NCBI GenBank assembly: GCA_015069295.1
Contig: SVIW01000007.1
Location: forward strand, 38,238 to 102,237
Direction: 5' to 3'
Length of the DNA: 64,000 bases
Source of the DNA: Clostridiales bacterium
GTDB lineage: Bacteria; Bacillota; Clostridia; Christensenellales; Borkfalkiaceae
In this document: positions 26,757-35,213 of the stretch, piece by piece
How the letters are laid out: the number at the start of each line of letters is the position of its first letter
Numbering within the stretch: position 1 is the stretch's first letter
The notes under the pieces: model-generated
What the model was told of the DNA's origin: nothing
Seen by the model: the letters and a program-made list of their open reading frames with translations, nothing else
Database searches by the model: none
Program-made: the position numbers and the translations under genes

Positions 26757-29003
26757 CTCTTTTTTACAGGTCATATACAAGATTTGATATCGCTTGGCGA
26801 GTTCTTTTAAAAGTTTCTTTGCTTGCTCGGTCGTTTTATCGTCCAAATTGACGAACGGATCGTCTAAAATCAGCACGGGCGGCTCGCGAAAGAGCGCGTC
26901 GACGAGGGCGATACGAAGGCAGAAAGAAACGAGCTCCTTTTTGCCTGCGCTGTATGCGCCTAAGCTGCGAAATCTGCCGTCCTCTTCGCAAAAGGGCACG
27001 CCGTCCGCGTTGAAACGGAGTTTGTCCCCCTCGCCGCCAAGAATAGTAAGATAGTATTGACAGCCGCGGGATACGGGGTCGAGATAGCGGGAGGCCATAT
27101 TTTCTTTGGCTTTTAGAAGATATTTCTTCGCCGCCAAAATCGCGCGGTGCCGTTTTTCTAAACGGGATTTTTCTTCCTGCAGCCAGCTCTCTTCTGCCAG
27201 CAGCGCCGAGCCGTCGGCACGCTCTTCCCACGTCTTGACGTCGGCGAGCAGTTCGCCCTGTCTGCGGGAAAGCGCGGCTTTTTCCGCTTCCGCTTTTTCC
27301 TTCCTTGCCTTGCAAGCCTCGAACGATTCCAACGAGCGGGGGGCAAAAGGAACGTCCAAGTCGGGCGAGGAGAGTTTTAGCCCGTCCAGCTTTTCCTTTT
27401 CCGCTTGCAATAAGCTTGCGATATGTTTATACGCCGCCGTTTTTTCTTCCAGCAGGGTCAGCGAGGCGCGGTAATCGTAGGTTTCTTGAAAGGTGAAGTT
27501 GTTTAAAAAGGCGCAAATCCCCTTTTCGAGCGCCGCAAGTCGCGCCGAACGGCTCTCCTTCTTTTGGGTTTCCGCTTGCATACTTTCCTGCAGTTGGGGC
27601 GGGAAGGCTTGTAGGCTTGCCCGTATTTTTAACAGCTCGTTTTTCGTTTCGGCGTAATTTCTTTCCAATTCCTCGTTTCGGAAGGGCGCGTTTTCCTGCG
27701 CGTTTTCCTGCGCGCTTGTTCTTACGCGTTTGGGAAGTACCCGCAAAAACATCGCAAACAGCCCGACTAGCCCCAATCCCAAAAGACAAAGCCCGACGAC
27801 AAGCAGAGTATCGATTAAAACGCCGCCCACGACGGAAAGCGCCAAAGACAGCGCGATAATCCATTTTGTCGATTTGCGTTTTTTGGGTACAACCAGTTCG
27901 CCTTTTTCTTTTCGTCTCGTACCTGCCCCCGTGTTTTCCGTTTGTATGCCCAACGCTACGGCGTACGAGGAGAGCAATTTTTCCAAGCCCTCTTCCTCTT
28001 TTTTCAAGGCAAGGTAGTCTTTCCAATCCTCTTCCATCGCTTGCAAAAATTCCTCTTGCTTTTTCTCGTCCCCTTTTAACGCGTAATACTCGGTAACGGC
28101 GGCGCGCAAGCCCTCGGTATTCAAGCTTGCGGGGTCGACTGCGCCGAAAAAGCTTTGCAGCCCGTTCAGCTGCATTTGCAAGGATGAAAAGCGGTTTTGC
28201 GCTTCGCGATAGCTGTCTTCTTGCAACGCCCGCTCTTTTTGGCGGGAAATCCTTTCCAGATTTTCGTTACATTCGGCAAGGGTTGCGTTGCAGCGTTGCA
28301 ACTCGCCGCTCAGACTTTGTAATTCCGTTTGCAAGCTGTTTTTTTGTTCTTCTACCCGCTTACAATCGGCGAGTTTTTGGGACAGATCTTGCAAGCGCTC
28401 GTCAATGACGTCCAATTTTCCGCTTAAAGGGCGGCGTTTGCCGCGCAAAGCCTTGTCTGCCGCGTCCAATTTTGCCAAGGCGCGGTCGGCGCCGTTTTCC
28501 TCTTTCCCGCCCGTACTGAGCAAGGAAAGCAGGCGGGTTTTGATATCGTCGGTAAAGCCGTCGGCGCGGATTTCGCCCTGCGGGATATACACGCTGCGCT
28601 TGTAGCTGTCTGCGTTCATCTGAAAGAGAATTTCCCCTAATTTGTCCGCATTTTCACCAAAATCGTAGCAAGGCATATTGTTTTCGTCGAAAATTTTCGA
28701 GACGTCGTAAGCGGGCGTTTTTCCAAAGGTACGTTCGATGCGGTATAGTTTGCCGCCGTATTGAAAGGTGAGCGAACCGCCGAAGGCTCCGCCCTGCCAA
28801 GGCTCGTAACGGGCGCGATCGTTCCCCTCGATGGCGCGCAGCCTGCCGCCGTCCAGCCCGTACAGCATACAGCGCAAAAAGTCCGCAAGGGTGGTTTTCC
28901 CCCAGCCGTTGTCGTTTTTGATGACGGATAAGGGCGAAGAAAGATCGAACGAGCAGTTGACAAATTTTCCAAAGCCCGTGATATGACAGGAAACAAATTT
29001 CAT
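26745..29003 (-). CDS. SbcC-like AAA ATPase with internal membrane hairpin (YhaN-type)
   Basis: 752 residues. The N-terminal ATPase half has NDNGWGKTTL (about 33) and the C-terminal half Walker B VLILDDPFVNLDD (about 705). Between them are coiled-coil arms. In mid-protein, about residues 380-430, two hydrophobic helices interrupt the coil. The YhaN branch of SbcC/Rad50-type proteins has such a hairpin, so the ATPase may sit at the membrane. It overlaps its nuclease partner by four bases. Likely role: processing of DNA ends or structured DNA; not experimentally assignable here. Confidence 0.82.
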   Translation of the reverse strand: MKFVSCHITGFGKFVNCSFDLSSPLSVIKNDNGWGKTTLADFLRCMLYGLDGGRLRAIEGNDRARYEPWQGGAFGGSLTFQYGGKLYRIERTFGKTPAYDVSKIFDENNMPCYDFGENADKLGEILFQMNADSYKRSVYIPQGEIRADGFTDDIKTRLLSLLSTGGKEENGADRALAKLDAADKALRGKRRPLSGKLDVIDERLQDLSQKLADCKRVEEQKNSLQTELQSLSGELQRCNATLAECNENLERISRQKERALQEDSYREAQNRFSSLQMQLNGLQSFFGAVDPASLNTEGLRAAVTEYYALKGDEKKQEEFLQAMEEDWKDYLALKKEEEGLEKLLSSYAVALGIQTENTGAGTRRKEKGELVVPKKRKSTKWIIALSLALSVVGGVLIDTLLVVGLCLLGLGLVGLFAMFLRVLPKRVRTSAQENAQENAPFRNEELERNYAETKNELLKIRASLQAFPPQLQESMQAETQKKESRSARLAALEKGICAFLNNFTFQETYDYRASLTLLEEKTAAYKHIASLLQAEKEKLDGLKLSSPDLDVPFAPRSLESFEACKARKEKAEAEKAALSRRQGELLADVKTWEERADGSALLAEESWLQEEKSRLEKRHRAILAAKKYLLKAKENMASRYLDPVSRGCQYYLTILGGEGDKLRFNADGVPFCEEDGRFRSLGAYSAGKKELVSFCLRIALVDALFREPPVLILDDPFVNLDDKTTEQAKKLLKELAKRYQILYMTCKKERAL

Positions 29004-30070
29004 AAATCAATCTCCTCCCCCGCCAGCGCCTTAAAGCCAATTTCTAAGATTTCTTCCCGCTCCGCCTCGTTAAGCTCGTACCTGCCTACCTCTCTTACAA
29101 ATTCGCCGCGTTCGGAAAGGTCTTTGGCAAACGCCTCGTAATCGATAAACGGACGGGATTCGTCCACCGTTTTGACAAAGAAAAAACGCTGGGAAAGACG
29201 GGCGGTCAAAAGGGAGATATCCTTTCTTAAATCTGCCCTATGCCGTCCTTTTAATAGGAGCTTGACTAAATTTTCCTCCCGCACGTCCGACAAAGCGGCT
29301 AACGCTACGCGTTCGACGTCGTAATAGTTTTGACAAGTAGAAACGTCTACTTCGCGCATACAAATTTCCCGCTTTGCAAGGGATAAAAATCTGTCGGAAC
29401 ACAACTTGCCGTTTTCTATCTCCAAAAGGAAGAATCCGCGCGCGCCTACTTCGTCAAAGCCTCTGCCCTCTAAACAGCCGCAATAGCGGTATCTGCCCCG
29501 ACCGTCCAGAGGCGACGTTTTGGGCATAGGGATATGGATATGGCCAAGCGCCAAATAATCGATGGCTTTGTTTTGTAAATGGGAAAGCCCGCCCCGTTCG
29601 CCCAAAGAAAATTCGCCGTGCGCCATTACGATATTATACCGCTCTTTCCTTAAAACAAGGCGGGAAAACGCCCCCTCGTCCGTATATTTACCGTCAACGC
29701 CCGTAATCGTGATATTTTCGGGCAGATCATAGCTTTTCCAATCGCGCGTATCGGAAAAGCGGTACAGATTTTTCGGTAGCTCGTCCGTATAGCCAAACGA
29801 TTCGTCGTGGTTGCCGCTTACGTAGAAAAAACAAACGGGCGCTGCCGCCGCGATGGCGGAAAACGCCTCTTGATAGACGGATTTTTTTACCTTGCCCCCA
29901 TCGAAAAGGTCACCCGCGATCAAAACCGCGGCTACTCCGTTTTCGCGCGCATAAAGACAAAGACGGCGAAAGCCGTCGAGTAGCTCCGCGCCGCGAAGCG
30001 CCGCCTTTTCTTTGGGTAAGCCTTGCAACGGCGACCCTAAATGGAAATCCCCCGTATGTATGATTTTCAC
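29000..30070 (-). CDS. SbcD-like metallophosphoesterase/exonuclease (YhaO-type)
   Basis: 356 residues. The calcineurin-like metal motifs are intact: HTGDFHLGS (about 5), AGDLFDGG (about 53), SGNHDE (about 85), AHGEFSLG and ALGHIHIP. A capping region follows to the C-terminus. Together with the YhaN-like protein it should form a Mre11/Rad50-like complex. The two genes are translationally coupled and share one promoter. Confidence 0.88.
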   Translation of the reverse strand: MKIIHTGDFHLGSPLQGLPKEKAALRGAELLDGFRRLCLYARENGVAAVLIAGDLFDGGKVKKSVYQEAFSAIAAAAPVCFFYVSGNHDESFGYTDELPKNLYRFSDTRDWKSYDLPENITITGVDGKYTDEGAFSRLVLRKERYNIVMAHGEFSLGERGGLSHLQNKAIDYLALGHIHIPMPKTSPLDGRGRYRYCGCLEGRGFDEVGARGFFLLEIENGKLCSDRFLSLAKREICMREVDVSTCQNYYDVERVALAALSDVREENLVKLLLKGRHRADLRKDISLLTARLSQRFFFVKTVDESRPFIDYEAFAKDLSERGEFVREVGRYELNEAEREEILEIGFKALAGEEIDL

Positions 30071-30089
30071 TTTCGTACTCCTTTTCTAC

Positions 30090-30118
30090 AGTATACCACA
30101 ACGGAAAGAAATTGTAAA
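30090..30118 (-). promoter_or_regulatory. Promoter of the yhaO-yhaN-like operon
   Basis: Minus-strand TTTACA (30118-30113), 17-bp spacer, TATACT (30095-30090), followed by AAGGAG and the ATG at 30070. Confidence 0.8.
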
Positions 30119-30154
30119 TAGAAAAATCGAAAATTTGTTCGGTTTTTTACAAAA

Positions 30155-30185
30155 ATGAAAAGCCGACCGAGAAAAACGGACGGCT
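30155..30185 (-). terminator. Terminator of the cls/zinc-ribbon operon
   Basis: Minus-strand AGCCGTCCG pairs with CGGTCGGCT, one mismatch, then TTTTCATTTTT, about 35 bp after the zinc-ribbon gene. Confidence 0.65.
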
Positions 30186-30219
30186 GTATTGCAATTCATC
30201 TCGTACCTGCCCCTGCCAA

Positions 30220-30510
30220 TTAGCGAAGGCAAAAATAAATAACGAGGAAAACCCCCACGAGGACGACACCCAACGCGATACGCACCGTTTTACGGGTTTT
30301 GTCGCTTATGGGGCGGTATTCTTTATACCCGCAAACGGGGCATTTCTCCCCTTTCACCGCCGAGCGGCAGCGGGGACAAATTGCGCAGGGATTCCCCTCT
30401 TCGTCCACGGCGTAGCCCTCGCCGTTTTGCGTGGAAAGCGTTTCCGCATCCAATTCGGCGAGAATTCGGCGTTCTTCTTCCTTTCTTTCTTTGCGTGTTT
30501 TTCTTGCCAT
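30220..30510 (-). CDS. Small zinc-ribbon membrane protein
   Basis: 96 residues. A lysine/arginine/glutamate-rich N-terminus (1-25) is followed by a zinc ribbon with CPRC (45-48) and CPVC (57-60), and one hydrophobic helix (about 77-94) at the C-terminus. It is 9 bp downstream of the cardiolipin synthase gene, so co-transcribed. Tail-anchored zinc-ribbon proteins are common in Firmicutes; I do not recognise a specific family and assign no function. Confidence 0.75.
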   Translation of the reverse strand: MARKTRKERKEEERRILAELDAETLSTQNGEGYAVDEEGNPCAICPRCRSAVKGEKCPVCGYKEYRPISDKTRKTVRIALGVVLVGVFLVIYFCLR

Positions 30511-30519
30511 ATTTACCTC

Positions 30520-32121
30520 TTACAAAAGCGTTTCAAAAACGCGGAGCACCGAGTCGGTCAATCTGCCAAGCAGGTTGCGTTTGGTGTTTTCAAGGGTGCA
30601 TTGTTTGGAGACGAGGAAGGTTTCCTCGCAGTCGCGTTTTACTTCTAATACCGCGTTACAACCAGAAAAGTACACGGCGTTTTCAAAGTGCAGATACAAA
30701 CTGCGATAATCGAAATTGATTGTACCTACTACCGCGCTCTCGTCGTCGCAAACCAGACTTTTCGAGTGGATAAAACCGGGGGTGTATTCGTAAATTTTTA
30801 CCCCCGCTTTCATCAAAACCGGATAGTTGGCGCGGGTAAGGCGATACACCGTCCGCTTGTCGGGGATTGCGGGCGTTACGATTCGCACGTCCACGCCGCG
30901 GATTGCCGCACGGCAGAGCGCCGCGCGCATCGAATCGTCCAGTATGAGATAGGGAGTAAAAATATACACGTAACGGTGGGCGCGGTTGATCATATCGAGA
31001 TAGACCGCTTCGCCGATACTAACGCCGTCGAAGGGCGAATCGTCGTAAGGATGGATACGCAAAGCCGTCGTTTCCGCGCTCTTCCCCTCCGTCATCGGCA
31101 GGAGATATTCTAAAAGGTTTTCCTTGTCCTTGTAAAAGGCGTTCCACATATAGAAAAACATTTCCGTAAACGAATTGACGGCGTTACCCACAATTTTGAT
31201 AACGGAGTCTTTCCAATGACCAAAACGGATTTTTTCGCCGATATATTCGTCGGCGAGGTTCACCCCGCCCGTAAACGCCGTTTTGCCGTCGATGACGAGG
31301 ATTTTCTTATGGTCGCGGTTGTTCATTCGAACCGAAAACATCGGCACGACCTTATTAAAGGTCAAGCAACGGATATTTTTATTTAGGCTTTCCAAATAAC
31401 GGTCGTATTTGGGCGGCAGGGTCATCATACAGCCGAAATTGTCGTAAAGAATACGGATTTGCACCCCTTGTTCGGCTTTTTCCAGAAGAATTTTTAAAAT
31501 CTCGCCCCACATTTTGCCGTGGTCGATGATGAAATATTCTAACAAAATAAACTTTTCGGCTTTTTTCAGTTCGTCCAGCATAGCGGGGAACGCCTTTTCG
31601 CCCGTTGGATAGTATTCGATTTCGCCGTCGTAAAAGACGGGATAACCCGAAATTTTTACCAAAGAGCAACTGACGGCGTCGCCGCGGGTAAGCAGCTTGG
31701 GCGTAAGCCGTTTCCCGTACAGCTCTTTGACGATTTTATCGTTTTCCGCTTTGGATTTTGCCAATTTCTTGCTCATTCGTTTGGTAGGCCTGCCCTCGCC
31801 GTACATAAGGTATAAGGGCACTCCAAACACGGGCGCGATTAAAACGATGATTATCCAGTTGATTTTTACCGACGGTCTTTCGTACTTGTTTAATAAATAC
31901 AGTACCGTAACCAAGGACAAAATCCGAACGACGAGCTGCGTGATAATACCCGCCTGCGATTGATAAGCAAACAGCCACCAAACAAACATCCAACCCATAA
32001 CCTGCAAGAACACCAACAAAAGATACAGATAAAAACGGTTGTACAAAAAGCGTTTATAGCTTCTGTCCTCCGCAACCGTCTTTTCTATCCACTTTTTCTT
32101 TCTTTCGCTGAGTTTTTTCAT
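30520..32121 (-). CDS. cls: Cardiolipin synthase
   Basis: 533 residues. It condenses two phosphatidylglycerols into cardiolipin and glycerol at the membrane. Hydrophobic helices occupy about residues 28-115, followed by two phospholipase D domains, each with an HKD motif: RDHKKILVIDGKTAFTGG (about 265) and FIHSKSLVCDDESAVVG (about 455). Length and architecture match the ClsA/YwnE class. Own promoter upstream. Confidence 0.94.
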   Translation of the reverse strand: MKKLSERKKKWIEKTVAEDRSYKRFLYNRFYLYLLLVFLQVMGWMFVWWLFAYQSQAGIITQLVVRILSLVTVLYLLNKYERPSVKINWIIIVLIAPVFGVPLYLMYGEGRPTKRMSKKLAKSKAENDKIVKELYGKRLTPKLLTRGDAVSCSLVKISGYPVFYDGEIEYYPTGEKAFPAMLDELKKAEKFILLEYFIIDHGKMWGEILKILLEKAEQGVQIRILYDNFGCMMTLPPKYDRYLESLNKNIRCLTFNKVVPMFSVRMNNRDHKKILVIDGKTAFTGGVNLADEYIGEKIRFGHWKDSVIKIVGNAVNSFTEMFFYMWNAFYKDKENLLEYLLPMTEGKSAETTALRIHPYDDSPFDGVSIGEAVYLDMINRAHRYVYIFTPYLILDDSMRAALCRAAIRGVDVRIVTPAIPDKRTVYRLTRANYPVLMKAGVKIYEYTPGFIHSKSLVCDDESAVVGTINFDYRSLYLHFENAVYFSGCNAVLEVKRDCEETFLVSKQCTLENTKRNLLGRLTDSVLRVFETLL

Positions 32122-32178
32122 CGCAAATCCTTAGCTTTTATGCTCTGTCTTTATTATATATATAGTATAGATACCCTT

Positions 32179-32207
32179 ATTGTAGCAGTTTTTTCTTTTT
32201 TTGTCAA
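32179..32207 (-). promoter_or_regulatory. Promoter of cls
   Basis: Minus-strand TTGACA (32207-32202), 17-bp spacer, TACAAT (32184-32179), with a leader of about 55 nt that is almost all A and T. Confidence 0.85.
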
Positions 32208-32348
32208 GGTAAAAACTTCTTTCGAAAAACAAAGGGATTTTGTTTAGCGTTTTTTGTATTTTTTAACACTTGCTTTTTTCTCTTTACACTCTTTTCCCTT
32301 TACATTTTTTACTGCGAAAAAATTTTTAAACTTTTTTCAAAAAAACTA

Positions 32349-32377
32349 TTGACAAATGAATTTTTTTATATTATACT
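32349..32377 (+). promoter_or_regulatory. Promoter of the rubrerythrin gene
   Basis: TTGACA (32349-32354), 17-bp spacer, TATACT (32372-32377) inside the palindrome TTATACTATAA. Downstream, AAGTCCTAA (32397) and AAGTCTTAA (32413) form a direct repeat 16 bp apart near the transcription start, a candidate operator. Peroxide regulators such as PerR control rubrerythrins in clostridia, but no convincing PerR box is seen. Confidence 0.8.
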
Positions 32378-32443
32378 ATAAGCAGTTAATAAAACTAAGT
32401 CCTAATAAGAACAAGTCTTAAAAAGGAAAAATGAGGTAATAAA

Positions 32444-33085
32444 ATGAAATTTGAATGTAGTGTATGTCATCACGTAGTAGAAGGCGAAAGCGCACCTGAA
32501 GTATGCCCCGTTTGCAAGCAAAGCGGGAAGTTTGTAGCAAATCCCCCTATTTTGAAGGGCTCGAAGACGGAAGCAAATCTTTGGACGGCGTTCGCAGGCG
32601 AATCGCAGGCTAGAAACAAGTATACCTATTTTGCAAGCAAGGCAAAGAAAGAAGGGTACGTGCAAATTGCCGCTATCTTTGAAGAAACGGCGAAGAACGA
32701 ACAGGAACACGCAAAAATTTGGTTTAAGCTGTTGCACGGCGGCGCTATCCCCTCCACGGACGAAAACCTGCTTGCGGCTGCGGAAGGCGAAAACTATGAA
32801 TGGACGGATATGTACGCAGAATTTGCGGTTGTAGCTCGTCAAGAAGGGTTTGAAGATATCGCAAAACTTTTCGACGGCGTTGCGGCGATTGAAAAGGAAC
32901 ACGAAGAAAGATACAGAAAGTTGCTTGCGAACGTAAAAGGCAAGCTCGTGTTTACGAAGGAAGGCGACGCGGTATGGCAGTGCTCGAACTGCGGTCATAT
33001 CGTCGTTGGTAAGAGCGCGCCCGACACCTGCCCCGTATGTTCGCACCCGCAGGCGTATTTCCAAGTAAGAGCGGAAAATTATTGA
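32444..33085 (+). CDS. Rubrerythrin with rubredoxin domains at both ends
   Basis: 213 residues. A rubredoxin-like site with CSVC (5-8) and CPVC (21-24) is followed by a ferritin-like di-iron domain (about 40-165, with [17 protein letters not shown] and EKEHEERY) and a second rubredoxin site with CSNC and CPVC (about 179-200). Rubrerythrins reduce hydrogen peroxide in anaerobes. Most have one rubredoxin domain, C-terminal in classical and N-terminal in reverse rubrerythrins; this one has both. It is monocistronic with a strong promoter, consistent with a stress protein. Confidence 0.92.
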   Translation: MKFECSVCHHVVEGESAPEVCPVCKQSGKFVANPPILKGSKTEANLWTAFAGESQARNKYTYFASKAKKEGYVQIAAIFEETAKNEQEHAKIWFKLLHGGAIPSTDENLLAAAEGENYEWTDMYAEFAVVARQEGFEDIAKLFDGVAAIEKEHEERYRKLLANVKGKLVFTKEGDAVWQCSNCGHIVVGKSAPDTCPVCSHPQAYFQVRAENY

Positions 33086-33126
33086 TTGCTTATCCCAGGG
33101 ATTTCCCCACCTCCATAAATATTATC

Positions 33127-33155
33127 AAAAACCCCGACCTTTGGTCGGGGTTTTT
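33127..33155. terminator. Terminator of the rubrerythrin gene
   Basis: AAAAACCCCGACC pairs with GGTCGGGGTTTTT around a TTT loop, a perfect 13-bp stem usable from both strands. Confidence 0.9.
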
Positions 33156-33158
33156 ACT

Positions 33159-33190
33159 AATTCGGAGTTCAGAGTTCGGAATTGCGGCGC
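33159..33190. repeat. GGAATTCGG-type short repeat
   Basis: TTCGGAGTTCAGAGTTCGG followed by AATTGCGG lies between two terminators. It matches the words at 2561-2590 and 22604-22645. Confidence 0.55.
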
Positions 33191-33204
33191 AAATCTATAT
33201 ACAA

Positions 33205-33246
33205 AAAAGCCATACCTTGGGCGAAACCGCCCAAGGTATGGCTTTT
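33205..33246. terminator. Terminator of the trxA end of the hisS operon
   Basis: A perfect 19-bp stem (33205-33223 with 33228-33246), loop AAAC, T-tracts at both ends, 14 bp after the thioredoxin stop codon. Confidence 0.9.
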
Positions 33247-33260
33247 ATTTTGTGCTTATA

Positions 33261-33584
33261 TTACAAGTTTTTGGAGACGAACGCTTCTAAAACCGCTTCG
33301 GGAACAAAGCCGAGGCTGTTGTCTACCGCTTTACCGCCTTTAAAGGCGATGACGTTGGGGATAGACGAAATGCCGTATTGTATCGCCGCCGTTTCGCTGT
33401 CTTCCGCGTCGATATCCAGTTTTACAAACACCCCTTCGCTTTCATACTTGTTCGAAACTTCCTCGAAAACGGGCGCGAGCATTCTACAAGGACCGCACCA
33501 GCTTGCCCAAAAATCGCAAAAAACGGGGAGTTTGGACGTGGAAATCAGTTCTTCCAGTTGCGCTGCGTTTACGTGTTTTACCAT
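33261..33584 (-). CDS. trxA: Thioredoxin
   Basis: 107 residues. The redox motif WCGPCRM (about 30) and the cis-proline region SSIPNVIAFKGG are present. It reduces protein disulfides with thioredoxin reductase, which is not in this window. It is 32 bp downstream of hisS, and a strong terminator follows it. Confidence 0.93.
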   Translation of the reverse strand: MVKHVNAAQLEELISTSKLPVFCDFWASWCGPCRMLAPVFEEVSNKYESEGVFVKLDIDAEDSETAAIQYGISSIPNVIAFKGGKAVDNSLGFVPEAVLEAFVSKNL

Positions 33585-33616
33585 AGTTTTATCCTCCGTA
33601 ATTAGTATTTTTCCTT

Positions 33617-34861
33617 TTAAGAGAAATATGCGACTAAATCGGCAAAGGCTACGCTTTGCGTGCTGCCGTCGGACATATTTTTGACGTTGACGACGCCTGC
33701 GTCCAGCTCGTTACCGCCGAGCACGGCGACGTATTTTGCACCGATTTTGTCGGCGTATTTGAATTGCGCTTTTATCGAGCGTTCCATATGGTCGATTTCC
33801 GCAGAAATGCCAGCTAAGCGGAGCTTTGTGGAAAGCTCGAACGCTTTTTGACGGCAAGCCGCGTCCATACCTGCAAGGTAGACCGTAGGTGCGTCGGGAC
33901 TCAAAAGGGTTACGCCCGTTTGCTCCATTACCATAAGAAGACGCTCCATACCCGCCGCAAAACCGACGGCAGGAACGGAAGGGCCGCCGAGCTGTTCGAT
34001 AAGCCCGTCGTATCTGCCGCCCGCGCAAACGGTGCCCTGCGCGCCAATGGACGTGGAAACGAACTCGAACACGCTGCGGGTGTAATAGTCAAGCCCGCGT
34101 ACGATACGAGGGTCGATTTCGTAGTCTATCCCCGCCATAGTTAAGCAGGATTTTAAGGTTTCGAAATGCTCGTGGCAGTCTGCGCACAAATAATCGAGCA
34201 TAGACGGTGCGGCTGCGTTGACCGCTTTACAGCCCTCTTCTTTGCAATCGAGAAGGCGTAAGGGGTTTTTCTCAAAGCGGGTCTTGCAATCGTGGCAAAG
34301 TCCGTCGATATGAGGCGCAAAAAATGCTTTCAACGCCTTGTTATACGCCGCGCGGCAAGTCGGACAACCGATAGAGTTGATTTTTAACGCGACCTTCAAG
34401 CCGAGATTTTTCAAAAGGGTATCCGCCATCAGGATTGCTTCCGCGTCCGTTTGCGCGCTCTTCGAACCGAACAGTTCGACGCCGAACTGGTGGAATTGGC
34501 GAAGCCGTCCCGCCTGCGGGCGTTCGTAGCGGAATGCGGGCGTGATATAATACATTTTCGCAGGCAATACGCCGTTTGCCATACCGTTTTCAATAAACGA
34601 ACGAGCCGCGCCCGCCGTGCCTTCCGGTTTTAAGGTAATCGAACGGTCGCCCTTGTCCTTGAACGTGTACATTTCTTTCGTTACGATATCCGTCGTATCG
34701 CCTACGCCGCGTTGGAAAAGTTCGGTGTGTTCGAAAATCGGGGTACGGATTTCTTTCAGGTTAAAAAGGCGCGCGACTTTGCGGGCTTCGGATTCTAAAT
34801 ATTGCCATTTGTAGGCGTCTTGGGGCAGAACGTCTTTCGTACCCTTGGGAATGTTGATCAT
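33617..34861 (-). CDS. hisS: Histidyl-tRNA synthetase
   Basis: 414 residues, normal length. Class II core with KGTKDVLP at the N-terminus, motif 2 (FRYERPQAGRLRQFHQFGVELFG), the histidine motif GLDYYTRSVFEF and motif 3 (AAGMERLL). The anticodon domain is at about 325-410. The central insertion carries several cysteines (CPTC, CHDC, CADCHEH), suggesting a metal site. It is downstream of relA as in many Firmicutes, but a 350-bp hairpin repeat lies between. Confidence 0.95.
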   Translation of the reverse strand: MINIPKGTKDVLPQDAYKWQYLESEARKVARLFNLKEIRTPIFEHTELFQRGVGDTTDIVTKEMYTFKDKGDRSITLKPEGTAGAARSFIENGMANGVLPAKMYYITPAFRYERPQAGRLRQFHQFGVELFGSKSAQTDAEAILMADTLLKNLGLKVALKINSIGCPTCRAAYNKALKAFFAPHIDGLCHDCKTRFEKNPLRLLDCKEEGCKAVNAAAPSMLDYLCADCHEHFETLKSCLTMAGIDYEIDPRIVRGLDYYTRSVFEFVSTSIGAQGTVCAGGRYDGLIEQLGGPSVPAVGFAAGMERLLMVMEQTGVTLLSPDAPTVYLAGMDAACRQKAFELSTKLRLAGISAEIDHMERSIKAQFKYADKIGAKYVAVLGGNELDAGVVNVKNMSDGSTQSVAFADLVAYFS

Positions 34862-34879
34862 AGTTTGATTCCTTTTATT

Positions 34880-35213
34880 TATTTAAGCAACGTGCCGTTG
34901 CAGCAAGATAATCTTGCAGCTAGTCTTATCTATCTCTCCACCGCCCTGCGATATTACCGAATAGCTCCACGAAACTGTGAAGAAGGGTTGCAGGCAACGT
35001 TCCGTTGCATCCAGTCTTGTCTATCGTTCCGTCGTCCTGCGATGTTACCGAGTAGTTACACGAAACGGGTTAGATACGAGCAAGACAAGGAAAACTGCGG
35101 CTTTGCCGAGGCGCGTACATTAACGTACGTAACGAGGCAAAACGTAAAGTTTGACGAAGTATTGTGAAGTATATAAGCCGTTTCTTAGAAATGCGACGTA
35201 TATAAGCCGTTTC
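34880..35213 (-). repeat. Modular hairpin repeat, copy 4 (downstream of relA)
   Basis: Begins at the relA stop codon. It shares with copy 1 the words TATATAC, CTTGTCTTGCTCGTATC and CTAACCCGTTTCGTGTAAC and the paired modules GCAACGGAACGTTGC, GCAAGATTATCTTGC and GCAACGGCACGTTGC. The GTACGT hairpin (about 35122-35145) is closed by TTTGCC/GGCAAA instead of CCCC/GGGG. The edge is locally duplicated: a 20-bp word at 35169-35188 is repeated exactly at 35198-35217, the second copy reaching into the relA stop codon. Confidence 0.8.

Noticed and set aside
27427..28026. Minus-strand frame of 199 codons within the YhaN-like gene
   Set aside because: Arg-rich alternative frame of a real gene without its own ribosome site.
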